From: Spirochaetaceae bacterium
GTDB lineage: Bacteria; Spirochaetota; Spirochaetia; DSM-27196; SLAA01
Length of the DNA: 55,024 nucleotides
Direction of reading: 5' to 3'
Assembly (NCBI GenBank): GCA_003556605.1
Contig: PWQX01000179.1
Coordinates: 1-55,024, forward strand
Every line of letters begins with the position of its first letter. The stretch's first letter is position 1. Below are positions 9,249 to 18,513 of the stretch, piece by piece. The notes beneath the pieces are model-generated. The model was not told the origin of the DNA, made no database searches, and saw only the letters and a list, made by a program, of their open reading frames with translations. The translations under genes and the position numbers were made by a program.

Positions 9249-10604
9249 ATGGCGCTCTTCATAGCTACTATAATCCTCGGTGGCGTGGTGATAATTGTTA
9301 GCGCTATGCTATTGAAAAAGCTACTGGAGCCTCGGCGGGTAGCTTCCGTCGCGCAGTTACTCAAGCAAGGCAAGTCTGCAGCTGCTATTCGCGCCGCCAA
9401 ACGGATCATTGCCAGCGACAACCGCAACGCCGAAGCGCGCTACCTCCTTGGGTTAGCCTACTTGGCCGAAAGCAGACCGGAACTCGCGCTTGTTGAGTTC
9501 CAAGCCGTCAACCAGCTCGGCCGTTTCGAAGGCTACGTAGAAGAAATACCTTTCAGAAAGAAGATAGCAGAGCTCTATGCAAAGTTCAATCAGCCGGAGG
9601 AAGCGCTCAAAGAGCATCTGCTGTTAGTCAACAGAGAGCCGAACAACGCCGACCACTACTGCGAAGCCGGCAAGCTGTTTGAAAACCGCAACCGCAGCAG
9701 CAAGGCTACGGCACTCTATCGCAAAGCCGTGCACCTGAACCCGCAGCATGTCGAAGCGCGTTTTCGCCTCGCTCTGCTGTACTATCGCGCCAAGAACGTC
9801 TCCGATGCACGCGCCGAGCTCGATGCGGCCTTGAAGCTGAACCCCGACAACGCCGAAGCACACTACTACATGGGAAGAATCCAGAAGGAGTTAAAGGAGC
9901 TCAACGCCGCGCTCGGCTCGTTTGAGACCGCGTCGCGCGATCAGCGCTTTCGTATACGCGCGCTGGTTGAGCGTGGCACGGTATACATGGGGTTAAGCAA
10001 TCTGAGCTCCGCGGTTGCCGAGCTGGAACGCGCTGTGAAGCTCAGCACTGCCGACGGGTCGAACGAAACGCTGCATGCCCGTTACTTTCTCGCACTTTGT
10101 TACGAGCGTCAGCGTAGGCTGGATCTCGCGATAGACCAATGGGAACGGATCTATACCAAGAAACCCACGTTCAAAGACGTGGCAGTGAAACTCGACCAGT
10201 ATCAAGAGATGCGAACCGATGACCGCATGAAGGATTACATGACCAGCGGCGACGAAGAGTATGGGCGAATCTGCAGCGCTATCGCGGTGCATCTCGGGCT
10301 GGAGGTACGTGACGTTACGGTAAACGGAGACGCATGTGAGATAATTGCGGCGGAGAGTCAGTCAAAATGGCGCAGCGCGCGCAAGATGCCGCAGTTGCTA
10401 CGCTTTCTTCGCGTTACGCACGTGACAAGTCAGGCCGGCGTGCGAGAACTGCATGAAGAAATGAAGGGGCAAAGCATAACGCGGGGCACAATAATCACGA
10501 GCTCGGGGTTCTCACGCACTGCGGTAGACTTTGCCGAAACCCGGCCAATCCATCTCCTTGATCGTGAGAAGCTCCAAGAACTGCTCAAGCAAATCGAGTG
10601 GTAG
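9249..10604 (+). CDS. TPR-repeat protein with N-terminal membrane anchor
   Basis: N-terminal TM (LFIATIILGGVVIIVSAMLLKKLL), several TPRs (NADHYCEAGKLFENRNRSSKATALYRKAVHLNPQHVEARFRLALLYYRAKN). Confidence 0.88.
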   Translation: MALFIATIILGGVVIIVSAMLLKKLLEPRRVASVAQLLKQGKSAAAIRAAKRIIASDNRNAEARYLLGLAYLAESRPELALVEFQAVNQLGRFEGYVEEIPFRKKIAELYAKFNQPEEALKEHLLLVNREPNNADHYCEAGKLFENRNRSSKATALYRKAVHLNPQHVEARFRLALLYYRAKNVSDARAELDAALKLNPDNAEAHYYMGRIQKELKELNAALGSFETASRDQRFRIRALVERGTVYMGLSNLSSAVAELERAVKLSTADGSNETLHARYFLALCYERQRRLDLAIDQWERIYTKKPTFKDVAVKLDQYQEMRTDDRMKDYMTSGDEEYGRICSAIAVHLGLEVRDVTVNGDACEIIAAESQSKWRSARKMPQLLRFLRVTHVTSQAGVRELHEEMKGQSITRGTIITSSGFSRTAVDFAETRPIHLLDREKLQELLKQIEW

Positions 10605-10624
10605 CCCCGGCGGAGGCCAATCCC

Positions 10625-11293
10625 GTGAAGATCCTGGCCATAGCTGACCATATTGACCCGCTCGTCTACAGCACCCAGATCAAGCAACGCTTTGGTGACG
10701 TTGACTTGGTAGTGAGCGCGGGCGACCTCCCTATGCGTTATCTCGGGTTTATAGCCAGCTCGTTGAACACGCCGATCGTGTTTGTCTTCGGAAACCACAA
10801 CACCTCAGAGATGGCCGTATTCTGCCCGAACCGGCACGTACCGCTTGATGCCAATTCTGCGGCCGGGTACACCCAGAACCGCTACGGCTCCACCTGCGCC
10901 GAGGATCGCGTCATTCGCACCAAGGGGCTATTGATCGCCGGACTCGGCGGCTCACCGCGATACAGTATGGGGCCGCATCAGTTCACCGAAGGGCAGATGC
11001 AGCGGAGGATCGTCAGACTCGTTCCTCGTTTGCTGTGGAACCGGCTGAGACACGGACGGTTTCTCGATATTCTGCTGACTCACGCCGCCCCGAGAAACAT
11101 ACAAGACGGGGACGACCGCTGCCATCTCGGATTCAAGAGCTTTGTGTGGTTTATGCGAACGTTTCGCCCGCGTTACTTGCTGCACGGCCATGTTCATCTT
11201 TATGATCGCAATGCGCCCCGTACAAGCAAATACTGCGACACGACAGTCATCAACGTATACGACCATTATATTCTGGAGCTGAGCGATGAATAG
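10625..11293 (+). CDS. Calcineurin-like metallophosphoesterase
   Basis: Metallophosphoesterase motifs IADHID, SAGDLPMRYLGF, VFGNHN, LLTHAAP, HGHVHLY. GGAGG at 10613-10617 supports the GTG start at 10625 over the listed 10598. Confidence 0.85.
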   Translation: MKILAIADHIDPLVYSTQIKQRFGDVDLVVSAGDLPMRYLGFIASSLNTPIVFVFGNHNTSEMAVFCPNRHVPLDANSAAGYTQNRYGSTCAEDRVIRTKGLLIAGLGGSPRYSMGPHQFTEGQMQRRIVRLVPRLLWNRLRHGRFLDILLTHAAPRNIQDGDDRCHLGFKSFVWFMRTFRPRYLLHGHVHLYDRNAPRTSKYCDTTVINVYDHYILELSDE

Positions 11294-12230
11294 TGCGATA
11301 GACCAACTGGCTTCAGACGACTTCAATCGTGCGCGTACGCATGAGATAATCGGACGTATACTCTCGGCGCTGCACCCATCGACTCAGGAGCTCCTGTCGC
11401 TTGCCGAGGTCAAAGACGCCCTCAAACCGAAGACCGAAACGTATCGAGGCATGCAGCAGGTGGCGATCAGCAAGATCGTTGGAAGCGAGGGGCGATATCA
11501 GGATTTCAACCGCGGGTTCCTGCCGAGGCGTGAACACCTGCGCGGACGCTGGACAAGCGTCGACAAGGCCTATATCCAAGACATCATCCTTCCCCCGATC
11601 CGGCTGTACGAAATCGGCGGAGTCTACTTTGTGCGTGACGGCAATCATCGTGTATCGGTGGCCAAAGCGCAGGGGGTTTATGCAGTCGACGCGGAGGTAA
11701 CCTCGCTGAACAGTGAGGTGCACCTCCCCGAGAATATGACACGGGAGAATTTGCGGCGTGCAGTACTCCAGTACGAACGCGAGCGCTTTCTCGCTGAAAC
11801 CGGGTTCGACCGGATCGTACCGGAAGAGAACTTGGTCTTTACCGAACCGGGACGTTACGAGGAGATCACGCAGCACATTCACGGTCATAAGTACTTCATC
11901 AACCAAGACAAACTCGACGAGGTTGCGTGGGACGGTGCCGTGTGCTCATGGTACAACACCGTGTATCGACCAATTGTCGAGGTGCTGCGGCGTGAGCGCT
12001 TAACAAGCCGCTTCCCGGGACGTACGCACAGTGACCTCTACGTCTGGATCGTGAAGCACTGGCATTACCTGAAATCCGAACGTGACCCTGAGTACGCGGT
12101 GGACCGGGCGGCGGTAGATTACTCCGAACGTTTCGGCCACCGCAGCCTCCGGCGCAGGCTCCGCGACCGTGTGCTACAGCTGCTCGGCCGCTGGATAAAG
12201 CCGAATCCGCCCCAAGACGACTGCCGATAA
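11286..12230 (+). CDS. ParB-like nuclease/regulator-domain protein
   Basis: ParB-like signature VRDGNHRVSVAKAQG preceded by VDKAYIQDIILPPIRLYEIGGVYFV. ATG overlaps the stop of the upstream metallophosphoesterase gene. Confidence 0.7.
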   Translation: MNSAIDQLASDDFNRARTHEIIGRILSALHPSTQELLSLAEVKDALKPKTETYRGMQQVAISKIVGSEGRYQDFNRGFLPRREHLRGRWTSVDKAYIQDIILPPIRLYEIGGVYFVRDGNHRVSVAKAQGVYAVDAEVTSLNSEVHLPENMTRENLRRAVLQYERERFLAETGFDRIVPEENLVFTEPGRYEEITQHIHGHKYFINQDKLDEVAWDGAVCSWYNTVYRPIVEVLRRERLTSRFPGRTHSDLYVWIVKHWHYLKSERDPEYAVDRAAVDYSERFGHRSLRRRLRDRVLQLLGRWIKPNPPQDDCR

Positions 12231-12240
12231 CACCTCATAC

Positions 12241-12990
12241 TCACAGACCGCTGCCGACGAGCACCAGCTCGCTGTCATCCACAAACGCGAATAGGAGAAC
12301 CCGCCATCGCTCGTGATACTCGTCATCGGTAATCTGTTGCAAGCGCGCCGCCGCCGGTTCCGGCAGCAGACCGGGGTGCAGCGCAAAGGACTCGACGGCC
12401 TGCCGATCCTCGTCATAGATTCGCAGCAGCGTGCGCGCCGCGGGCGTCACAAGTCCGACACCCCCATCGTCCCACTCGAGCCGAGGCATCGTCAGCGCTT
12501 GGCGCGCGCTTGGCTCAGGCACGCGTAAACGCACCCGCTGCTCCACATCCAGCCGGTCACGGCCGTACACGATTACGCGGTACTGCCCGCCGGGCAAATC
12601 GGTGCCTCCGGCCGGCGGGCAGATGCCCTCAAACATGTGTGTCATGCCCGCGGCGGCAGCGTCGTCGATCCTCGCTCGCTCGATCTCATCGGCTCCAAAA
12701 CGCCATGCCAGCTCGGATTCATCGTGCACGAGGTACAGTTCCTCGGCTGCGGGACCTGAGAGCCGTACCGCCAGACTCAGACTCTCGCCGGATTCACTCC
12801 GAGAGTGCAGGTCATCCTCGAAGCGCAGCAACGCAAGCGTGGCGTCGTGCACTGCAGGACGCTGGTCGCTACATGCTACGAGACCGAGCGCGATAGTGAA
12901 TACCAGCACCGCGCATAACGCTCCACCTTGGCGCCGCAGAGCCGTGCGGGCCAATACCGCTGTACTCCTCGTTGCTATCCCACAGATCAT
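12241..12990 (-). CDS. Putative lipoprotein of unknown function
   Basis: Signal peptide with lipobox-like LGLVACS; no recognised domain. Confidence 0.65.
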   Translation of the reverse strand: MICGIATRSTAVLARTALRRQGGALCAVLVFTIALGLVACSDQRPAVHDATLALLRFEDDLHSRSESGESLSLAVRLSGPAAEELYLVHDESELAWRFGADEIERARIDDAAAAGMTHMFEGICPPAGGTDLPGGQYRVIVYGRDRLDVEQRVRLRVPEPSARQALTMPRLEWDDGGVGLVTPAARTLLRIYDEDRQAVESFALHPGLLPEPAAARLQQITDDEYHERWRVLLFAFVDDSELVLVGSGL

Positions 12991-13004
12991 CGCGTATACT
13001 GCCC

Positions 13005-13054
13005 AAAAAAGAAGGCTGAGACAATAAGCGCAGTACTCATCGTCTCAGCCTTCT
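13005..13054 (-). terminator. Rho-independent terminator of the rpsU transcription unit
   Basis: Perfect 13-bp inverted repeat (13010-13022 AGAAGGCTGAGAC / 13042-13054 GTCTCAGCCTTCT); on the minus strand the stem is followed by a T-run (TTCTTTTTTGGGC), just past the rpsU stop. Confidence 0.9.
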
Positions 13055-13076
13055 CGGGTAAATGCCGCGAAATGCA

Positions 13077-13292
13077 TTAATAGCTTTTCATCGCCTGCAT
13101 CTTGCGCACTTTTTTCGCAATCTTGCGCTCGAGCGATTTCTTCTTGCGGTTGCGAATCGTTGACGGCTTCTCGAAGTACTCGCGTTTCTTCCATTCACGA
13201 ATAATCCCCTCTTTTTCGACCATACGCTTGAAGCGCTTGATCGCGCGCTCAAGGTTTTCACCGTCGTCAAGCCTAATATAAGCGATAGACAT
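13077..13292 (-). CDS. rpsU: 30S ribosomal protein S21
   Basis: [64 protein letters not shown] matches bS21. Confidence 0.95.
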   Translation of the reverse strand: MSIAYIRLDDGENLERAIKRFKRMVEKEGIIREWKKREYFEKPSTIRNRKKKSLERKIAKKVRKMQAMKSY

Positions 13293-14362
13293 CACCCCCT
13301 TTTGCGTTCTGTGACACCGTGATCGTCCCCTGGCGCCCTCAGGATTGCCATTATAGTACTGAATATCGCAGCTTTGTCAACCAACGGAGCCTCAACGAAC
13401 TGATCGGGGTCCACCGGAACGCCACCGATTCGAAGCTCCCAGTGCAAATGAGGCCCGGTTACTAAGCCGGTCGCGCCCACGGTGCCGATTTGCTCCCCGG
13501 CGCGCACCACTTGATCTTCTTCAACCGCAATATTATCGAGGTGATAGTACACCCCGTACACACCCGGCAAATGCTCGATCACGACCGAGTTACCCGAGAT
13601 TATGCGGTCGTCGGAGAACGAGATCTTACCGCCCCCGGCAGCGTACACCGGCTCGCCGGTCGGCGCGGCCATGTCGACGCCGGAGTGCACCGCCGTTGCG
13701 CGCTGGCCGTCGTAATACCGGTACACCCGGCGGTCACCGAACCCCGCGGACCGCCTGCGATAATCAACCGGTAGCTGCAAACGCCCTTGGTAGTATCGAC
13801 CGTCGAGCCGGTAGCTCGTTAACAGCGCTATCATCTCGCGAGCCTCCCGCGTGCGCTCGGGATGCGGATCGCGCCGTAGCGCCGTCATATCGGAGCTGAG
13901 AGCGATTTCCATAGAAAAGAACTCGACGTGCTCAACCTCAATCTCTGTCGTGAACTCCTCCGTCTCACCCCCAAAGGTTGCGCTCGCGCGCGCCGTGTAC
14001 TCCCCGGCCGGCGCGGTATTCGGCACGCCGATCTTGGCGATCCAAACCGCAACGTCGCGCACCGGAAACACCTGAAAGCCCGCCGCAGCACTAGCCTCCT
14101 CGCCCTCAGCGTCCTCCAGCACGACGCTAAGAGCGGTTACACCGGGACTAGGGTGCAGCACTACGGTGGTACTGCGCCCGCGAGGAACCGATGAGTTAAT
14201 CGCAACGAGCTCCGGATCCGGTAGGTCCGCAGCGTAGGTGTCGCGCCTTTCAGCGGGATGCTCAGTATCGTCTGCACGCCGGCGGCTCAACGCCGAAAGC
14301 GAAATCGCCGTGATGCCCGCAACCAGTATCGCGATGCCCAACAGTGCTACAGTCCGTCGCAT
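13292..14362 (-). CDS. M23/LytM family metallopeptidase, membrane-anchored
   Basis: [22 protein letters not shown] ... [18 protein letters not shown]-terminal TM segment. Confidence 0.9.
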   Translation of the reverse strand: MRRTVALLGIAILVAGITAISLSALSRRRADDTEHPAERRDTYAADLPDPELVAINSSVPRGRSTTVVLHPSPGVTALSVVLEDAEGEEASAAAGFQVFPVRDVAVWIAKIGVPNTAPAGEYTARASATFGGETEEFTTEIEVEHVEFFSMEIALSSDMTALRRDPHPERTREAREMIALLTSYRLDGRYYQGRLQLPVDYRRRSAGFGDRRVYRYYDGQRATAVHSGVDMAAPTGEPVYAAGGGKISFSDDRIISGNSVVIEHLPGVYGVYYHLDNIAVEEDQVVRAGEQIGTVGATGLVTGPHLHWELRIGGVPVDPDQFVEAPLVDKAAIFSTIMAILRAPGDDHGVTERKRG

Positions 14363-14365
14363 TCG

Positions 14366-16501
14366 TCATTTCCCGACCCGCGCTTCCGCGGTCTTCATAT
14401 CCAAGACCGTGAGCTGCACGGTCTCGCTGTTCTGAAAGAAATTCTTACCGAGCTCAAATACAACGTCAACCCGTTCCTTGGGCTGAAAGCTGCGACCAAC
14501 CTCGCCGGCCCCGTTCCAGTACACTGCGGGGATGCGCACCGGACCGCCGGTGATCAGCAGCTTGAGGTGTTTCTGCTCGTCGCGCCCGATGAACTCCAGG
14601 TTCTCGATAACAACGTTCCGCGCGAGAAACACCAGAGGGGGGTTGCCTTGCCCAAAGGGCTCAAACCTGCTTACCGTACGCTCGAGCTCCGGTTGCAGAT
14701 ACTTATGCGGCAGCTCGGCGTCAACCCGTACCGCGCGGTCGATAACCGTACCCAGCTCCAGCGTCGGTATCAGCTCACGTACGCGTTGCGCGAACTCCTC
14801 CAAGCGCGGCCACTCGAGATTAAATCCGGCAGCAAGGTCGTGCCCCCCCCAGGTGAGCAGGATATCGTCGAAGCGTTCGAGAAAATCGGTGGCGGCGATC
14901 TCACCACGGGTACGGACCGAGCCCACCGCGCGATCATCGCAGCGCGTCACCACCGCGGCCGGGGCCTTGAAGTGCCGGGCAAGCTTACCGGCGATAATGC
15001 CGGTTACGCCTCGGTGCACGCTCTCATCTTGCACCAAGACTAGGCGCTCGGAAAGCTCCGCGTAGCTGCGTTCGGCGAGCGGAAGTATCTGCTTCCAGGC
15101 CTGATCACCTACCCGCCGACGTTCCCTGTTCAGTTCTATCAAGCGGTCCGCGAGCGCACGTTGTTCATCGATATCGGCGGACAGCAACTGCCGTACCGCC
15201 GTCTCGGGCTCGCCCATCCGGCCGGAGGCATTGATCACCGGCGCAACCTTCCATCCCAGATCACTCGCAGTGAGCGTACGCCCGCTGAGGTCGAGCTGAT
15301 GCAGCAGCCGCGCGAGCCCTCCGGAGCGCAGGGCGTTCATCGCCTCGAGGCCTCGTTTTACGAGAATGCGGTTCTCGTTCCGCAGCGGCATCATGTCCCC
15401 CACGGTTCCCAGCGCCACGAGGTCGAGCAGTTGCTGAAACTGCTTTCCCAAGGCCGGATACGCCTTTGCGATGTACACCCGAAACAGCGCATGCAGGAGG
15501 TCGACCTCAGCGAGTTTGTCGTCGCGGTAGCGAGTGATGCGTGCGTTTGGACGCAGGGCCAACAGGCTCTTAGCGCGTAACGTTGGAAAGACGCGCGCGA
15601 CCTCGGGCTCGAGGTCCACGAGCTCATCGGTATCAATACCTTCTCCGAACAGGGTACGGAGGATACGCTTTTGCGTCACCGCGTCATACACCAAGATCTG
15701 GTTGCCGAGTAAGAACTCGGCGACGCGCGTCTCCTGCAGCGAAACCATGCCCGGGACGACGTTTTCCTCCAGGCGGTCGACAGTCACCAGGTTTTCGAGC
15801 TTGACAGCCTCAATCACAAAGGTGTCGTTCGCCGGCCTGATCTGCAAGAGCACGATGGGAACCTTGTATAGCGGGGTCGCGGAGAACGCGAGCGCCCAGC
15901 AGAGCTTCGCAACCACGCCGCAGCCGGAAAGCCCATCAAACGGGTACGAGCTGTCGGGAAGCTTGGGGTTCACGATTGCTACCGCCTGCGGCCGTTCAAT
16001 CCGGGGGTTGTGATGGTCGATCACGATAGTGTCTATACCGAGCTCGGCCGCCCGCGCGATCTCCGCGACACTTGTGGTCCCGCAGTCGACCGTGATCAGC
16101 AGCGTCCCGTTGCGGGCGGCAAACTCCTCGATGATCTCAGCGGTGACGCCGTACGGGTTGTCCGCCGCCGGTACACGCCACTCTACATCGAGCCCGAGGC
16201 TGTGAAGCTGCCGAACGAGCAGCACCGTGCCGGTAATCCCGTCGACATCGCGATCGCCAAACACCAACACCCGCTCGCACTCCGAGACCGCATCGAGCAC
16301 ACGGTCTACCGCGTCCTCCATCTCGTCCATGAGGAAGGGATTATGAAGGTACTGCAGGTCGTCTTCAAGGACGTAGAGAATATCTTCAGGACTGCTGATA
16401 CCGCGGCGCACCAGAATCGCCGCTTCAAGCAGTTCTATGCCGTAACGCTCGGCAACCTTGCGTACGTCTTCGGAATCGATGGGCGCCTTACTCCAGCTCA
16501 T
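14366..16501 (-). CDS. recJ: Single-stranded-DNA-specific exonuclease RecJ, with an internal insertion
   Basis: DHH motifs GDRDVDGITGT, VIDHHNP, SGCGVVAKLCWAL, DLVALGTVGDMMPLRNENRILVKRGLEAM; DHHA1 motif WGGHDLAAGF. ATG at 16501 (MSWSKAP) preferred over 16561. Confidence 0.92.
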   Translation of the reverse strand: MSWSKAPIDSEDVRKVAERYGIELLEAAILVRRGISSPEDILYVLEDDLQYLHNPFLMDEMEDAVDRVLDAVSECERVLVFGDRDVDGITGTVLLVRQLHSLGLDVEWRVPAADNPYGVTAEIIEEFAARNGTLLITVDCGTTSVAEIARAAELGIDTIVIDHHNPRIERPQAVAIVNPKLPDSSYPFDGLSGCGVVAKLCWALAFSATPLYKVPIVLLQIRPANDTFVIEAVKLENLVTVDRLEENVVPGMVSLQETRVAEFLLGNQILVYDAVTQKRILRTLFGEGIDTDELVDLEPEVARVFPTLRAKSLLALRPNARITRYRDDKLAEVDLLHALFRVYIAKAYPALGKQFQQLLDLVALGTVGDMMPLRNENRILVKRGLEAMNALRSGGLARLLHQLDLSGRTLTASDLGWKVAPVINASGRMGEPETAVRQLLSADIDEQRALADRLIELNRERRRVGDQAWKQILPLAERSYAELSERLVLVQDESVHRGVTGIIAGKLARHFKAPAAVVTRCDDRAVGSVRTRGEIAATDFLERFDDILLTWGGHDLAAGFNLEWPRLEEFAQRVRELIPTLELGTVIDRAVRVDAELPHKYLQPELERTVSRFEPFGQGNPPLVFLARNVVIENLEFIGRDEQKHLKLLITGGPVRIPAVYWNGAGEVGRSFQPKERVDVVFELGKNFFQNSETVQLTVLDMKTAEARVGK

Positions 16502-17861
16502 GCAGCTCCTCGATAATCCAAGAGCTTGACTGCGGCACTGCACCGCCGGCTTCAGCGCCACCGATCACAAACGCGCCGGCGGTGCGGGCAATCGCCGCCG
16601 CCATTGCCGTCTCGTTTGTGGCGTATAACCGGCACAGTGGCGTGTTAGGCTCAACCCGCTCACCGCGCTTCACCAATAGCTCAAGCCCCACATGTGGCTC
16701 CACACTGTCTTCGGCGCGATTGCGGCCCACTCCGAGATCTACGCCGGCCATCCCGATTCGGTACGCATCGATCTCATGCACAACGCCGCCGCACTCCGTT
16801 CTGAGCTCGTGAACCACCGGTGCGCGCCGTACACCTAAGCCGGCTTCCAGGTCAGCCACCGATCCGCCTTGCGCCTCGACATTGGCGCAGAATGCCCGAT
16901 ACGCCGACCCGTCTATTAGGCGAGCGTGCGCGAGGTCTAGCGCCGCCCGATGGTCGCGCGCCTTGCCGCCGAGCACTATCATCCACGCTGTCAGATGGAG
17001 CGTGACCTCCAGCAAGTCGGCAAGACGCCGGTCGCTGAACGCCGGCTGGTCGAAAACGAGTGCCGGCGTTTCGGCTGCGGCAAGAACGCGACAACTCTCC
17101 TCTACTTCGAGGAAGTTCCCGACCATCGCTCCCAGCGGCTCATCCATACGCGTGAGCACCGCGACAACTTCGCGGTCGAGCGACGCACCGGTGCGCACCA
17201 GGGCCTCGGCGAGCTTGCGCGCAGCCTCAGGCGTCTTCATGAATGCCCCACTGCCGCACTTGACGTCCATCACCAGGGCTTCGGCGCCCTCGGCGAACTT
17301 TTTCGAAAGGATGCTCGCGGTGATCAGCGGAATGGACTCCACAGTTGCGGTAACATCGCGCAGCGCGTAAAGCTTGCGGTCGGCCGGCACGATGCGTTCG
17401 CTCTGCCCGGTCATCGCGAACCCAACCTCGGCGACAATTGCGGCAAAGCGCTCGGGGGCCAACACGCTTTGATATCCTGGAATAGAGTCGAGCTTGTCGA
17501 GGGTGCCGCCGGTGTGTCCAAGTGCACGTCCGCTCATCATCGGTACCGCCACCCCGCACGCGGCGGCTAACGGCGCCAAAATGAGCGACACCTTGTCACC
17601 AACGCCGCCGGTTGAATGCTTGTCGACGTAGGGACGCACACCGGGACCCAGCATGATAGTATCGCCGGAGGCGATCATCTCACGCGTCAGCACGCCGGTC
17701 TCATCCTCGTTCATACCCTGGAAGTACACCGCCATGAGCCAAGCCGAGATTTGATACTCGGGAATTGAACCGTCGAGGTATCCGTGTATCAAGAAGCGCA
17801 ACTGCTCGGTGCTGAGTATACCGCCGTCACGCTTGTGGATCAGTATCTCACTTGCTCGCAT
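16488..17861 (-). CDS. deoA: Thymidine/pyrimidine-nucleoside phosphorylase
   Basis: KHSTGGVGDKVSLILAPLAAACGVAVPMMSGRALGHTGGTLDKLDSIPGY signature; ATG at 17861 (MRASEILIHKRDGG). Confidence 0.93.
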   Translation of the reverse strand: MRASEILIHKRDGGILSTEQLRFLIHGYLDGSIPEYQISAWLMAVYFQGMNEDETGVLTREMIASGDTIMLGPGVRPYVDKHSTGGVGDKVSLILAPLAAACGVAVPMMSGRALGHTGGTLDKLDSIPGYQSVLAPERFAAIVAEVGFAMTGQSERIVPADRKLYALRDVTATVESIPLITASILSKKFAEGAEALVMDVKCGSGAFMKTPEAARKLAEALVRTGASLDREVVAVLTRMDEPLGAMVGNFLEVEESCRVLAAAETPALVFDQPAFSDRRLADLLEVTLHLTAWMIVLGGKARDHRAALDLAHARLIDGSAYRAFCANVEAQGGSVADLEAGLGVRRAPVVHELRTECGGVVHEIDAYRIGMAGVDLGVGRNRAEDSVEPHVGLELLVKRGERVEPNTPLCRLYATNETAMAAAIARTAGAFVIGGAEAGGAVPQSSSWIIEELHELE

Positions 17862-17928
17862 TGCCGGTAGGCAGTACCTTAGCACAAAACACGCGCACAT
17901 GCATACGGAAAAGGGAGTGCATCACGGT

Positions 17929-18435
17929 ATGAGCACCGCAGTAAGAACTACAATCAAGCTATTCGTTGACCTGGACGGGGTATTGGCCGATTTCGATCGC
18001 GGCGTGCAGGAGCTCACCGGCCGGCCGGCCGACAGCCTGCCGGAGCCGGAGATGTGGAGGCGTATCGCCGCCGCCGCAGAGTTCTATGACCGTCTGCAGT
18101 GGATGCCCGACGGGCCTCGGCTGTGGAGCTTTGTGCGCGGGCTGGAGCCGAGCGTCCTAACCGGCTTACCGCACGGAAACTGGGCCGAGCCGCAGAAGCG
18201 CCGCTGGTGTGCGCGTGAGCTCGGCAGGCATGTGCCGGTGTTCACTTGCAGAACGCGCGAGAAGCCGCTTGTCGCGCAACTGAACTGCGCGGCTGAGGAG
18301 ACTCCCGTACTAATCGACGATCGCACCCGCGTGGCCGACGCGTGGCGCAAAATCGGAGGTATCTTTATCCACCACACCTCGGCCGCCTCGTCAACGCAGC
18401 AGCTTGAGCAGATTCTCGACGCACTCGGGATCTAG
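17929..18435 (+). CDS. HAD-fold 5'(3')-deoxyribonucleotidase-like protein
   Basis: LFVDLDGVLADFDRGVQELTGRP (NT5C-type motif), VLTGLPHGNWAEPQKRRW, PVLIDDRTRVADAWRKIGGIFIHH. ATG at 17929. Confidence 0.7.
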   Translation: MSTAVRTTIKLFVDLDGVLADFDRGVQELTGRPADSLPEPEMWRRIAAAAEFYDRLQWMPDGPRLWSFVRGLEPSVLTGLPHGNWAEPQKRRWCARELGRHVPVFTCRTREKPLVAQLNCAAEETPVLIDDRTRVADAWRKIGGIFIHHTSAASSTQQLEQILDALGI

Positions 18436-18513
18436 AAACACCGGCGCAGCAGAGACCCGGCCGGGCACACCCCCCGGCGCGATCAGCCCCAGACAGTCAC
18501 AAGCCAGCCCCGA

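Noticed and set aside
14258-15043. 261-aa plus-strand ORF opposite the M23/recJ genes
   Set aside because: Overlaps two well-supported minus-strand genes; composition typical of an antisense artefact.
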